DNA of 7,764 bases from an uncultured Campylobacter sp. (GTDB lineage Bacteria > Campylobacterota > Campylobacteria > Campylobacterales > Campylobacteraceae): the NCBI GenBank assembly GCA_938041615.1, contig CALISV010000296.1:1-7764 (forward strand), read 5' to 3'. This document shows, in pieces, positions 1-6,275 of the stretch. The notes under the pieces were generated by a model, which saw only the letters and a list, made by a program, of their open reading frames with translations, searched no databases and was not told where the DNA came from. How positions within the stretch are numbered: the first letter of the stretch is position 1; each line of letters begins with the position of its first letter. Both the position numbers and the translations under genes were made by a program.

Positions 1-1200
1 ATTTTTATTTCTTAAAATCGCTTCGTCTTTAAAGCGCATTTTCTTTTCAGAGTCGATCTCGTAAGGCGTAAAGTAGCCTGCGCCGTACATACAAAGTCCG
101 ATCGCGCAAGAATTTGCCGGATCTCTTAAAATTTCATATAGCCCTTCCATTTCCTTTGGTCTTGCTATTCGCACCGGCATGTTGTCAAATATAACCGAAG
201 CAAGCTCTCTGATGCCCTCGAGCTTAGTCATGCCGCCTGTGAGCACCACGCCTGCCGCTATAGAGGCTTTGTATCCGCTATCTTCAAGCATCTTGGCTAG
301 TATCATGAGAGTCTCTTCAGCCCTTGCATAGATAACGTTTGAGATGACATCAAGAGATACTTCCTGCGTCTTTCCGTCATCATTTATCGGAGGGATTTCG
401 ACTAGTTCGTTTGCTTTATTTATAAGAGAGCCGTAGCTTAGCTTTATCTCCTCAGCCTTTAAAATAGGCGTATGAAGCGCAGCAGAAAGGTCGTTTGTGA
501 TATTAGCCGACCCAATACCTAAAAATTCGTTATATCTTATAGAATTTCCGGAATGAACCAGCATATTACACGTGGCTCCGCCCATATCTATAAATGCTAC
601 GCCCAAATCCTTTTCATCTTGATTTAGCGTCGCGATAGCCGAAGCGTAGCTGGAAAGTACGATATTATCAGGCTCGACTCCAGCCAAATTTAACGCTTTT
701 CTTAGGTTACTAAGAGATGATTTTTGCGCCATTATGATGTGCGTTTGCACCTCGAGCCTACTTCCATTCATACCCAAAGGGTCCTCTATATGCTCTTGGT
801 CGTCTACTTTGAAATTATAAGGAAGTATGTGTAGTTTTTCGTAGTCGCTGTGGATTTGCGCCCTTCGCTCAGACTCGGACATTGAGCGGTGGATCTCTTT
901 TATACCGATTTCGTATGTTGGTACGTTTACTACGCCGTTGCTCTCAACGCTTTTTGTGTAAGCTCCGGAGATCGACACTACTACTTTTTCGTAGCGAGTA
1001 CCAGCTATCCTTTGAGCGTCTATTAAGGCGCTTTTTATTGATTTTGAAGCTAGTTCGATGTTTGTTATCACACCTTTTTTTATACCCTGAGTTTTTGCGG
1101 TTCCTATTCCGATTATTTTAAGTCCTGCTTCATCGTGCTGGCCTATCACAGCGCAAATTTGAACAGAGCCTACGTCAATACCTAAAATTTTAGTACTCAA
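1..1200 (-). CDS. ftsA: Cell division protein FtsA (partial, 3' end outside window)
   Basis: Actin-like ATPase that tethers FtsZ to the cytoplasmic membrane and recruits later divisome proteins. The minus strand reads 400 uninterrupted codons to the window edge, starting LSTKILGIDVGS. Visible family motifs: phosphate-1 loop GIDVGS (about residues 7-12), the 1C subdomain in place of actin 1B (about 95-180), phosphate-2 motif FIDMGGATCN (203-212), and the adenosine-site stretch VVLTGGMTKLEGI (318-330). The C-terminal linker and membrane-binding amphipathic helix lie off the left edge. I chose the TTG at 1200-1198 because AAGG sits 7 nt upstream, it gives the expected (M)STKILGID N-terminus, and no in-frame ATG lies near. 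It starts 12 nt after the ppiD-like stop, so the two are probably cotranscribed. ftsZ is expected next, outside the window. Identification is very secure. Confidence 0.97.
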   Translation of the reverse strand, partial: MSTKILGIDVGSVQICAVIGQHDEAGLKIIGIGTAKTQGIKKGVITNIELASKSIKSALIDAQRIAGTRYEKVVVSISGAYTKSVESNGVVNVPTYEIGIKEIHRSMSESERRAQIHSDYEKLHILPYNFKVDDQEHIEDPLGMNGSRLEVQTHIIMAQKSSLSNLRKALNLAGVEPDNIVLSSYASAIATLNQDEKDLGVAFIDMGGATCNMLVHSGNSIRYNEFLGIGSANITNDLSAALHTPILKAEEIKLSYGSLINKANELVEIPPINDDGKTQEVSLDVISNVIYARAEETLMILAKMLEDSGYKASIAAGVVLTGGMTKLEGIRELASVIFDNMPVRIARPKEMEGLYEILRDPANSCAIGLCMYGAGYFTPYEIDSEKKMRFKDEAILRNKN

Positions 1201-1212
1201 ATCAATACCTTT

Positions 1213-2676
1213 TTATTTTTTACTAACGTAATATTCTACTTTATAGCGCTTAGAAAGCGCACCGCTCAAATCTCTGATAAGCTCGTTATTTTTTAAGAAA
1301 CCCACGTTTTGAGTTATTATCTCTCTATATTCTTTCTCTTTTTCGTTATTTGTTAGTTTTTGTTCCACTATCTCGTAAACTACCGCTTTGTCGCCGAGTA
1401 CAACATAGCCTTTTTTGCCGCCTTTTTCAAAAAGGCGATTGACGAATATATTGAACTCACCCTCGCTTAACCCACCTTCGGCCTTCACGGTATCTCTACT
1501 AACAAATCCTATATCGGTACCTTGAAATCCTTTTTCAAGCAACTCTTTTGCCTTTGCTTCTACGATTTCTTTAGTTTTTTGCTCTTTGTAAAGTTCTAAA
1601 ATTTGATCCTTTGCCTCATCAAAGCTCATTACCTTTGGAGCAACGATTTCTTTTACTTTTACTATCATATAGCCGTCTTCGTATTCAAACGGCTTTAGGG
1701 TATCGCCCTTTTTTGCTAGTTTTAGCTCATCCATCGGCAAGCTTGCATTATCTTCAAATGTAGCTATCGAAATATCTGCTTGCTTCTCGTCTTTCTTGAT
1801 TTTTAGATAATCTTCAAGCGCGATTTTTTTAGTCTGCTTTAGGTTGTAGTCTTTTAGCACTTCGTCTTTGACGGCTTCAAAATCTTTTATCTTGTCGTCG
1901 CTACCTTTATACTCGTTTTTGTTTTCGTTGTAAAATTCCGTTAGTTCGTTAGCATTTGCATCGCTTGATATAGCCGGGATAAATTTGGTATCAAGCTTAA
2001 ATTCGGTCATAGTTTTATATTCGTTCTTATGCTCTTCCCAGAGTTTTTTTACTGCGTCTTCATCTATTTTTATCTCATCGGCACCAGCTTCCACAACTTG
2101 CATCGAGATTTTATCCTGCATCAAAAAGCTAGCCGTTAGCATATCTATATCTTGAGCATTTGCAGGCAAATTTAAAGCATGTCTTAGCTTGTCTAAAAGT
2201 ATCACGTTTTTTAGGCTTTCTTCATATTCACTTTCAGTGGTTCTGGCTCTTTTTAAAGTATTTTTGTAAAGCTCTTTGTCAAATTTGCCGTTTGAGTGGA
2301 AATTTTGGTCTGCGATGATGTATTTGACTATATCTTCGTCATTTACGCCCAGCCCCAAGTCATCTGCGAAATTTAAAAGCATAGCATCGTTTACTAACGC
2401 CTCTAAAGCTAAATTTTCAATGCCTAGCTCGCTTGCATTTTCGTCACTTAGCTGTCCGTCAAAAAGCTGACTATAGTATGCGTGAAGCTGACCGTATCTG
2501 TTTTGAAACTCTTGGATACTTATATTTCTATGTCCGACCTTAGCCACCGAGGTAGCTCTGCTCGCGTTTAGATCGTATGCTCCCCATCCGACGAAGCCTG
2601 CTCCGACGAAGGCTATCGTGCTTACCCAGATCGTTACGACGAGGTATTTTCTATGCTTTTGCATCCAAGTTATCAT
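1213..2676 (-). CDS. PpiD/SurA-type membrane-anchored periplasmic chaperone
   Basis: 487-residue protein with a short basic N-terminus (MITWMQKHRK), one uncleaved membrane anchor at about residues 12-33, and a periplasmic body. Residues about 40-170 match the SurA/PpiD N-terminal chaperone domain (VGHRNISIQEFQNRYGQ, then helices with LVNDAMLLNFADDLGL). The rest is lysine/glutamate-rich and helical. I see no intact parvulin signature, so it may act as a chaperone without prolyl isomerase activity. By family it should help exported and outer-membrane proteins fold near the Sec exit. The ATG at 2676 has GAAGGA just upstream, and the N-terminal anchor begins at once, so the start is firm. The gene leads directly into ftsA with a 12-nt gap. 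It corresponds in place and type to C. jejuni Cj0694, from memory. Fold is confident; enzymatic activity is uncertain. Confidence 0.88.
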   Translation of the reverse strand: MITWMQKHRKYLVVTIWVSTIAFVGAGFVGWGAYDLNASRATSVAKVGHRNISIQEFQNRYGQLHAYYSQLFDGQLSDENASELGIENLALEALVNDAMLLNFADDLGLGVNDEDIVKYIIADQNFHSNGKFDKELYKNTLKRARTTESEYEESLKNVILLDKLRHALNLPANAQDIDMLTASFLMQDKISMQVVEAGADEIKIDEDAVKKLWEEHKNEYKTMTEFKLDTKFIPAISSDANANELTEFYNENKNEYKGSDDKIKDFEAVKDEVLKDYNLKQTKKIALEDYLKIKKDEKQADISIATFEDNASLPMDELKLAKKGDTLKPFEYEDGYMIVKVKEIVAPKVMSFDEAKDQILELYKEQKTKEIVEAKAKELLEKGFQGTDIGFVSRDTVKAEGGLSEGEFNIFVNRLFEKGGKKGYVVLGDKAVVYEIVEQKLTNNEKEKEYREIITQNVGFLKNNELIRDLSGALSKRYKVEYYVSKK

Positions 2677-2711
2677 CTAGTTCCTTCAAATTTATAAAAA
2701 TTTTATGCATT

Positions 2712-2717
2712 ATTTTA
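2712..2717 (-). promoter_or_regulatory. Possible -10 box for the ppiD-like/ftsA unit
   Basis: On the minus strand TAAAAT lies about 36 nt before the ppiD-like start codon, inside a strongly AT-rich 119-nt gap, with no -35 visible (usual for Campylobacter sigma-70). Several other AT-rich hexamers nearby fit nearly as well, so this is a candidate only. Confidence 0.3.
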
Positions 2718-2778
2718 CTGAAATTTCGTAAATATCACCTTAAAAACGTGCTTTTTATCGATAAAATTTCAAAATATT

Positions 2779-2798
2779 TAACATTTTTAAAGATGTTA
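2779..2798 (-). terminator. Weak AT-rich hairpin at the end of the aldolase-like gene
   Basis: TAACAT (2779-2784) pairs with ATGTTA (2793-2798), and the centre is nearly palindromic too (one mismatched pair). The stem includes the stop codon of the aldolase-like gene, and T-rich DNA follows on the minus strand. It could terminate that transcript before ppiD, but the stem has almost no GC, so it may be leaky or only a chance palindrome of AT-rich DNA. Confidence 0.3.
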
Positions 2799-3383
2799 GT
2801 TTCGTTCAGATTCGTAAAGGCGAGCTACGCTTAGCAATTTGCACGTATTTTCAAGGATCGCGACGTCTTTTGCCAACTGATACGAGGTCCTGCTATGCAC
2901 GTATACTCCGTATCCTTTTATGACCATTATGTTAGTTTTATTCTCTAACATATAGCGATAAATTTCCGTATCCGCGCGCTCATACCAGTCATCAAACTGT
3001 TTTGGATCATAAATCGGGATCTCGTGATGTTTGATATAACCAAAATAATCCCTCGGACGGATAAAAGAATGCCCCAAAGTATAAGCCGTTAGGTAGGGCG
3101 GCATAGCGTAGCAGATATATTTGGCTTCATTTATATTTTTGTATATATTTAGGTGGATGTCCGCGTCTATGCTCGCATCGTTCCAGCGGTAATCCCTTTT
3201 GGAATTTAGCATTATCAAGTCTTCTTCTCTAACATTATCAAAAATCGTAGTCCTTTTATTTATCAAAAAAGAATCATGCTGAATCCTAGCCGAAATAGAG
3301 CCGTGAAAGACGCCGAAAAAGTTTTTTCTAAACATCGAAAGAGCGATGTTGCTGATCTCGCTTGCGCAGTATTTTAAGTCCAT
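2796..3383 (-). CDS. Class II aldolase/adducin-fold protein lacking metal-binding histidines
   Basis: 195 residues, close to the usual size of a single class II aldolase/adducin domain. The fold shows in the order GSISARI (28-34), ASIDADIHLNIY (70-81), YICYAMPPYLTAYTLGH (89-105) and IMVIKGYGVYVHS (152-164). These align with the FucA-type SSE..FH..Y, VVH.H....A and HHG stretches. The zinc ligands of L-fuculose-1-phosphate aldolase (His92, His94, His155) fall at Tyr92, Met94 and Tyr158, and the catalytic Glu73 at Asp73. It is therefore probably not a zinc aldolase; a binding or structural role is inference. The ATG at 3383 has AAAAGG 5 nt upstream and a TATAAT box further up. The gene lies divergent from rsmH and upstream of ppiD-ftsA, same strand as the latter. 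Fold call is fairly confident; function unknown. Confidence 0.8.
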   Translation of the reverse strand: MDLKYCASEISNIALSMFRKNFFGVFHGSISARIQHDSFLINKRTTIFDNVREEDLIMLNSKRDYRWNDASIDADIHLNIYKNINEAKYICYAMPPYLTAYTLGHSFIRPRDYFGYIKHHEIPIYDPKQFDDWYERADTEIYRYMLENKTNIMVIKGYGVYVHSRTSYQLAKDVAILENTCKLLSVARLYESERN

Positions 3384-3409
3384 TTTAACCTTTTATAAAC
3401 TTTTTTTGT

Positions 3410-3415
3410 TATTAT
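3410..3415 (+). promoter_or_regulatory. Probable -10 box for rsmH-ftsL
   Basis: TATTAT behind a run of seven T (3401-3407) and G/T-rich DNA, as in Campylobacter sigma-70 promoters that use T-rich upstream DNA instead of a -35. Transcription would start near 3422, giving a leader of about 16 nt with AAAGG (3427-3431) 6 nt before the TTG start. It overlaps the minus-strand TATAAT of the divergent gene. Confidence 0.5.
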
Positions 3416-3416
3416 A
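3411..3416 (-). promoter_or_regulatory. -10 box for the aldolase-like gene
   Basis: A perfect TATAAT on the minus strand, 27 nt before the start codon, preceded by TGTG. A start site about 7 nt downstream would give a short leader containing the AAAAGG ribosome site at 3389-3394. The box shares base pairs with the proposed rsmH -10 on the other strand. Confidence 0.6.
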
Positions 3417-3437
3417 CACAAAAAATAAAGGCTAAAT

Positions 3438-4370
3438 TTGAACTCCCCACACGTTCCCGTGCTACTTGATGAAGTTTTGCAAGCTTTTGCCGATATAAAA
3501 AGTGGCACGATTGTCGATTGTACGCTCGGATACGGCGGGCATTCCAGCGCGATTTTAGAGCAAAATCAAAACGTAAATTTGATAGCCTGCGATCAAGACG
3601 AAGAAGCGATCAAATTTAGCTCCGAAAGACTGAAAAAATTCGGTCAAAGAGCGCAAATTTTTAAGAGTAAATTTTCAGAAATTTTAGGCAAAGTAGAGCA
3701 GGGGCAAATCCGCGGTATCTTAGCTGATATTGGCGTTTCGTCGCTGCAGCTAGATAAAAACGAGCGAGGATTTGGCCTAAAAAGCGAAAATTTAGATATG
3801 CGCATGGACGCGCAGGCTAAATTTTCAGCCTACGACGTTGTAAATTGTTACAGTGCGCGCGAGCTGGAGCGTATATTTGAGAGCTACGGCGAGCTACCTA
3901 GTCCGGCCAAATTTGCCGCTAAAATCGTAGAAGCTAGGCAAAACGGCGAGATAAAAAGTGCCGAACGCCTCGCACAAATAATCGGGCTAAAGGGCGTAAA
4001 CGGACGTAGTGTTAGCGCGGCGACGTTAGCTTTTCAGGCGATAAGGATAGAGGTAAATAACGAACTAGGCGAGCTGCAAAATTTGCTCCAAAGCATCGAG
4101 GATTCGCAGATCGACGAGTGCATCGTGGTGGTAATCAGCTTTCATTCGCTAGAAGATCGTATCGTAAAAAATAAATTTAGGCAGTGGGCGCAAAGCTGCA
4201 TTTGTCCGCCGCAGGCCCTTAGGTGCACGTGCGGAGGGGGTAATGCGCTAGGTAAAATAGTCAGTAAAAAGGCAATAACGCCAAGCGCTACCGAAGTCAA
4301 GGCAAATCCGCGCTCAAGCTGCGCGAAAATGAGGATTTTTAAAATTTCAAGAGGTAAAAATGCAAGATAA
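3438..4370 (+). CDS. rsmH: 16S rRNA (cytosine(1402)-N(4))-methyltransferase RsmH (MraW)
   Basis: SAM-dependent enzyme that N4-methylates C1402 in the decoding centre of 16S rRNA. 310 residues, the normal length. Motifs in order: HVPVLLDEV (5-13), SAM loop DCTLGYGGHS (27-36), ACDQD (50-54), LADIGVSSLQLD (95-106), RGFG (110-113), LDMRMD (119-124), TLAFQAIRIEVN (196-207), ISFHSLEDRIVK (233-244), the paired-cysteine stretch CICPPQALRCTCGG (254-267), and RSSCAKMR (292-299). The start is TTG at 3438, placed by AAAGG 6 nt upstream and by the family N-terminus (a polar residue or two, then PHVPVLL). Its last 11 nt overlap the ftsL-like gene, and the ribosome site of that gene lies inside rsmH, so the two are translationally linked. 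The rsmH-ftsL order is the classic start of the dcw cluster. Very secure. Confidence 0.97.
   Translation: MNSPHVPVLLDEVLQAFADIKSGTIVDCTLGYGGHSSAILEQNQNVNLIACDQDEEAIKFSSERLKKFGQRAQIFKSKFSEILGKVEQGQIRGILADIGVSSLQLDKNERGFGLKSENLDMRMDAQAKFSAYDVVNCYSARELERIFESYGELPSPAKFAAKIVEARQNGEIKSAERLAQIIGLKGVNGRSVSAATLAFQAIRIEVNNELGELQNLLQSIEDSQIDECIVVVISFHSLEDRIVKNKFRQWAQSCICPPQALRCTCGGGNALGKIVSKKAITPSATEVKANPRSSCAKMRIFKISRGKNAR
4349..4354 (+). promoter_or_regulatory. Ribosome binding site of the ftsL-like gene, inside rsmH
   Basis: AAGAGG, 5 nt before the ATG at 4360 and within the last codons of rsmH. It supports that ATG as a true start although it overlaps the upstream gene by 11 nt. Confidence 0.7.
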
Positions 4371-4644
4371 AAACGAGATTTCGGAGTTTGGCGGCGGCGA
4401 ACCGAAAAAGGAGCAAAATTTAGACTTTAGGACGTTAGTATCGGCATATGCGGCGCTTTTTATCGCACTTGCTTTGTTTTTGCCTAAAATTTACATCACA
4501 AATCAAATTTATTACATTAGCCGCGAAATCGGCGATCTAAGCGGCAAACGCGACGTCTTGCTCGAAGAAAACAGAGAGCTTCGCTTAAAACTCGAGCGAA
4601 TGAAATACAAAAATCAAATTTTAGATCCGCTTATTTTGCAATAA
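4360..4644 (+). CDS. ftsL: FtsL-like division protein (single TM, coiled coil)
   Basis: 94 residues with the bitopic layout of FtsL: a charged cytoplasmic N-terminus (1-25), one membrane segment at about 26-42 (LVSAYAALFIALALFLP), then a periplasmic helix at about 48-85 with spaced hydrophobics and many charges (REIGDLSGKRDVLLEENREL), typical of the FtsL/DivIC coiled coil. FtsL pairs with FtsB and links to FtsQ and FtsWI to activate septal peptidoglycan synthesis. Sequence conservation in this family is very low, so the call rests on topology, size and position directly after rsmH with an 11-nt overlap. C. jejuni Cj0692c holds the same place and, as I recall, is listed only as a membrane protein. 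It could instead be another small DivIC-like protein. No ftsI or mur genes follow. Confidence 0.72.
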   Translation: MQDKNEISEFGGGEPKKEQNLDFRTLVSAYAALFIALALFLPKIYITNQIYYISREIGDLSGKRDVLLEENRELRLKLERMKYKNQILDPLILQ

Positions 4645-5154
4645 CTAAATCCCAGCCTCAGACTGCGCGACTAGACGCTCCAAGACGTACTGCTCCAGGT
4701 CCTTGCGCGGGATTTCGTTTTTTACCGCTTCGTTATAGATCATCTCGACTTTTGTGGAGTATTTTTCGTAGCTAAAATACGGAAAATGCACGCTCCAAGC
4801 TTTTTTTATGAGCTCTTTGCTCACGGCTTTTCTCGCCCAAATTTTAAACATATCAAAGCCGATAAAAACAGCCGATGTGCCCGCCACAGCGCTAACGATC
4901 GAGAGGTGAAAGTCAAGCTTGGTAAAAATATGATGCGTCAAAAGCAGTAAAATAAAAAACATGACAAAGCACAAAAGCCCGTAAACTAGGTAAGTTCTTG
5001 CGTAGCGAAATTTAAAATTTAGCTTGGCAGGATCAATCAACATGCCTTCGTTAAAAAGGCAATTTGCCTCGAGTAGATCGCGAAACAGCACGGGTTGCTT
5101 TGAGATAACGAAGATATTTTTTAGGATTAAATTTTTTAACGCGTTATTTTTCAT
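4645..5154 (-). CDS. Conserved two-TM membrane protein of unknown function
   Basis: Not recognised as a named family. From the ATG at 5154 it has 169 residues: a cytoplasmic-looking N-terminal part (about 1-50), two hydrophobic segments at about 55-77 (YLVYGLLCFVMFFILLLL) and 83-102 (LSIVSAVAGTSAVFIGFDMF), then a charged C-terminal part (about 103-169) with aromatic-rich HFPYFSYEKY. A TTG 30 nt further upstream is in frame, but it overlaps a TATAAT box whose transcript would start downstream of it, and it has no ribosome site. The ATG has AAGGA 11 nt upstream, a long but usable spacing. The stop abuts the stop of the convergent ftsL-like gene with no gap. A gene in the same relative place occurs in C. 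jejuni (Cj0691, from memory), so it is probably real and conserved in the genus. Confidence 0.75.
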   Translation of the reverse strand: MKNNALKNLILKNIFVISKQPVLFRDLLEANCLFNEGMLIDPAKLNFKFRYARTYLVYGLLCFVMFFILLLLTHHIFTKLDFHLSIVSAVAGTSAVFIGFDMFKIWARKAVSKELIKKAWSVHFPYFSYEKYSTKVEMIYNEAVKNEIPRKDLEQYVLERLVAQSEAGI

Positions 5155-5183
5155 CTTTTTGATTATCCTTAAATTTAGCCTCA

Positions 5184-5192
5184 ATTATATCA
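5184..5192 (-). promoter_or_regulatory. Extended -10 promoter of the two-TM protein gene
   Basis: The minus strand reads TGATATAAT, an exact TGnTATAAT extended -10, preceded by T-rich DNA. Transcription would start near 5177, giving a leader of about 22 nt that contains AAGGA (5166-5170). This decides the start codon at 5154 rather than 5184. Confidence 0.65.
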
Positions 5193-5255
5193 AAAACTTC
5201 GTAATCCAAGCTAAAATTTGGACTTAAGGCAACGCTTTTTTAAGAGTATTTGAGC

Positions 5256-5261
5256 TAAAAT
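5256..5261 (+). promoter_or_regulatory. Likely -10 box of the aminotransferase gene
   Basis: TAAAAT behind T-rich DNA (a T run at 5236-5241 and ATTT before the box), 24 nt before the ATG, with no -35. It points away from the promoter at 5184-5192, so the 130-nt gap holds a divergent promoter pair. Confidence 0.45.
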
Positions 5262-5273
5262 TACTTAAATTTT

Positions 5274-5279
5274 AAGGAG
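5274..5279 (+). promoter_or_regulatory. Strong ribosome binding site of the aminotransferase gene
   Basis: AAGGAG, 5 nt before the ATG at 5285, the best ribosome site in the window. It suggests efficient translation of this enzyme. Confidence 0.8.
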
Positions 5280-5284
5280 AAAAA

Positions 5285-6139
5285 ATGAACGGAATAGTAT
5301 ATCTAAACGGCGAATTTATAGACGCTGCGGCGGCTAAAGTTAGCGCATTTGACCGCGGATTTATCTTTGGCGACGGAATCTACGAGGTGGTGCCTGTGCT
5401 AAACGGACGGCTTGTTGATAGGGAGGATTTTTGGGAGAGATTTGAGAGAAGCTTAGCTGCGATCGAGCTAAGCTTGCCGCTTTCAAAGAGCGATTTTCAG
5501 GGTGTTTTGGAGGAAGTCGTTTGGCGGAACAACCTAAAAGAAGGCGGCGTTTACATGCAGATCACCCGCGGCGTCGCCGACAGGGATTTTAAGTTTATAA
5601 AAGGCTTAAAGCCGACTTGTTTCGTGTTTTGCTACGAAAAAGATATCGTTGCAAACCCTGACGCCGCGACCGGTATCGAGGTCGTTAGCGTCGAGGATAT
5701 CCGCTGGAAGCGCCGCGACATCAAGTCCATCTCGCTTTTGGCGCAGTGCTACGCCAAAGAACAAGCCGTAAAAGCCGGCGCCTACGAGGGCTTCATGGTC
5801 GAAAACGGTTTTGTGACCGAGGCGACTAGCTCGTCTGCTTTTATCATAAAAGATAACGTCCTAATAACTAAGCCGCTTTCAAATGAGATTTTGCCTGGTA
5901 TCCGCCGCAAAGTGATCCTAGGTTTTGCCGAAAAGGCAGGGCTTGAGATCAGGCAGCGACCGTTTACAATGCAGGACGTTTACGATGCCGACGAGGTGTT
6001 TATCTCGGCTGCGACGCTGCCGATACTGCCCGTCGTCAAGGCCGACGACAAGCCGATAAGCGGCGGCAAAGTCGGTAAATACGTGCCTATGCTAAGGCAA
6101 ATGTATATAGATAGAATCAAAAAAGAGGCCGGGCTTTAG
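5285..6139 (+). CDS. Fold-type IV PLP aminotransferase, D-amino acid aminotransferase-like
   Basis: 284 residues, the normal size for D-alanine aminotransferase (DAAT). Motifs: DRGFIFGDGIYEVV (23-36, with Tyr33 matching DAAT Tyr31), Arg52 in the place of the PLP-phosphate arginine, TRGVADRDF (94-102), EDIRWKRRDIKSISLL (137-152) with Lys147 as the PLP lysine, VTEATSSS (177-184) with Glu179 for the cofactor nitrogen, and GIRR (205-208). DAAT converts D-alanine plus 2-oxoglutarate to pyruvate plus D-glutamate in the cytoplasm, feeding peptidoglycan precursors. Against the Bacillus enzyme as I recall it, Arg98 is kept (Arg100) but His100 and His47 become Phe102 and Phe49, so the carboxylate pocket is not standard. 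Branched-chain aminotransferase or another class IV activity cannot be excluded. Own promoter and very strong ribosome site; probably monocistronic. Confidence 0.85.
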   Translation: MNGIVYLNGEFIDAAAAKVSAFDRGFIFGDGIYEVVPVLNGRLVDREDFWERFERSLAAIELSLPLSKSDFQGVLEEVVWRNNLKEGGVYMQITRGVADRDFKFIKGLKPTCFVFCYEKDIVANPDAATGIEVVSVEDIRWKRRDIKSISLLAQCYAKEQAVKAGAYEGFMVENGFVTEATSSSAFIIKDNVLITKPLSNEILPGIRRKVILGFAEKAGLEIRQRPFTMQDVYDADEVFISAATLPILPVVKADDKPISGGKVGKYVPMLRQMYIDRIKKEAGL

Positions 6140-6176
6140 GATAATTCGGCGTTTTGAGTCAGCTTTATATTTTGTG

Positions 6177-6188
6177 TGAGCCGGCTCA
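6177..6188. repeat. Perfect 12-bp palindrome
   Basis: TGAGCCGGCTCA is its own reverse complement and GC-rich against its surroundings. It lies 38 nt after the aminotransferase stop and 115 nt before the next gene. With no loop it is better read as a protein-binding site for a dimer, or part of the longer fold of this spacer, than as a hairpin. No regulator is recognised. Confidence 0.5.
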
Positions 6189-6263
6189 AATTTGGCTAAA
6201 TTTGACGGCAAATTCGACTAACTCATTTAAATTTACTAGCCGAAGTGTTATTAAATTTGAGCC
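6183..6263. repeat. Long-range 11-bp inverted repeat in the spacer
   Basis: GGCTCAAATTT (6183-6193) and AAATTTGAGCC (6253-6263) are exact reverse complements, 59 nt apart. The left arm shares bases with the palindrome at 6177-6188, and the right arm lies in the loop of the hairpin at 6243-6275. Confidence 0.6.
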
Positions 6264-6275
6264 AAAATAACGCTT
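6243..6275 (+). other. Hairpin upstream of the DUF523 gene
   Basis: AAGTGTTATT (6243-6252) pairs with AATAACGCTT (6266-6275): ten pairs, one of them G-U, with a 13-nt loop. No T run follows, so an intrinsic terminator for the aminotransferase transcript is doubtful. It ends 28 nt before the next start codon and could instead be a leader structure or half of a switch with the 6183-6263 repeat. Confidence 0.45.

Noticed and set aside
882..1121. Plus-strand open frame, 79 codons, Arg/Leu-rich
   Set aside because: It lies wholly antisense to ftsA, whose motifs are unmistakable, and has no ribosome site.
2753..2766. 14-bp palindrome TTTTATCGATAAAA in the gap before the ppiD-like gene
   Set aside because: AT-rich palindromes of this kind are common by chance in such DNA; no partner site or gene link was seen.
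2276..2834. Plus-strand open frames at 2276-2470 and 2577-2834
   Set aside because: Both are low-complexity shadows, Ser/Lys or Arg/Leu-rich, antisense to the ppiD-like gene; the second runs through the AT-rich gap beyond it.
5155..5184. TTG start for the two-TM protein at 5184
   Set aside because: The TTG overlaps the TATAAT box, so transcription would begin after it; there is no ribosome site.
5024..5227. Plus-strand open frame, 67 codons
   Set aside because: It overlaps the two-TM gene antisense, crosses that gene's promoter, and has no ribosome site.
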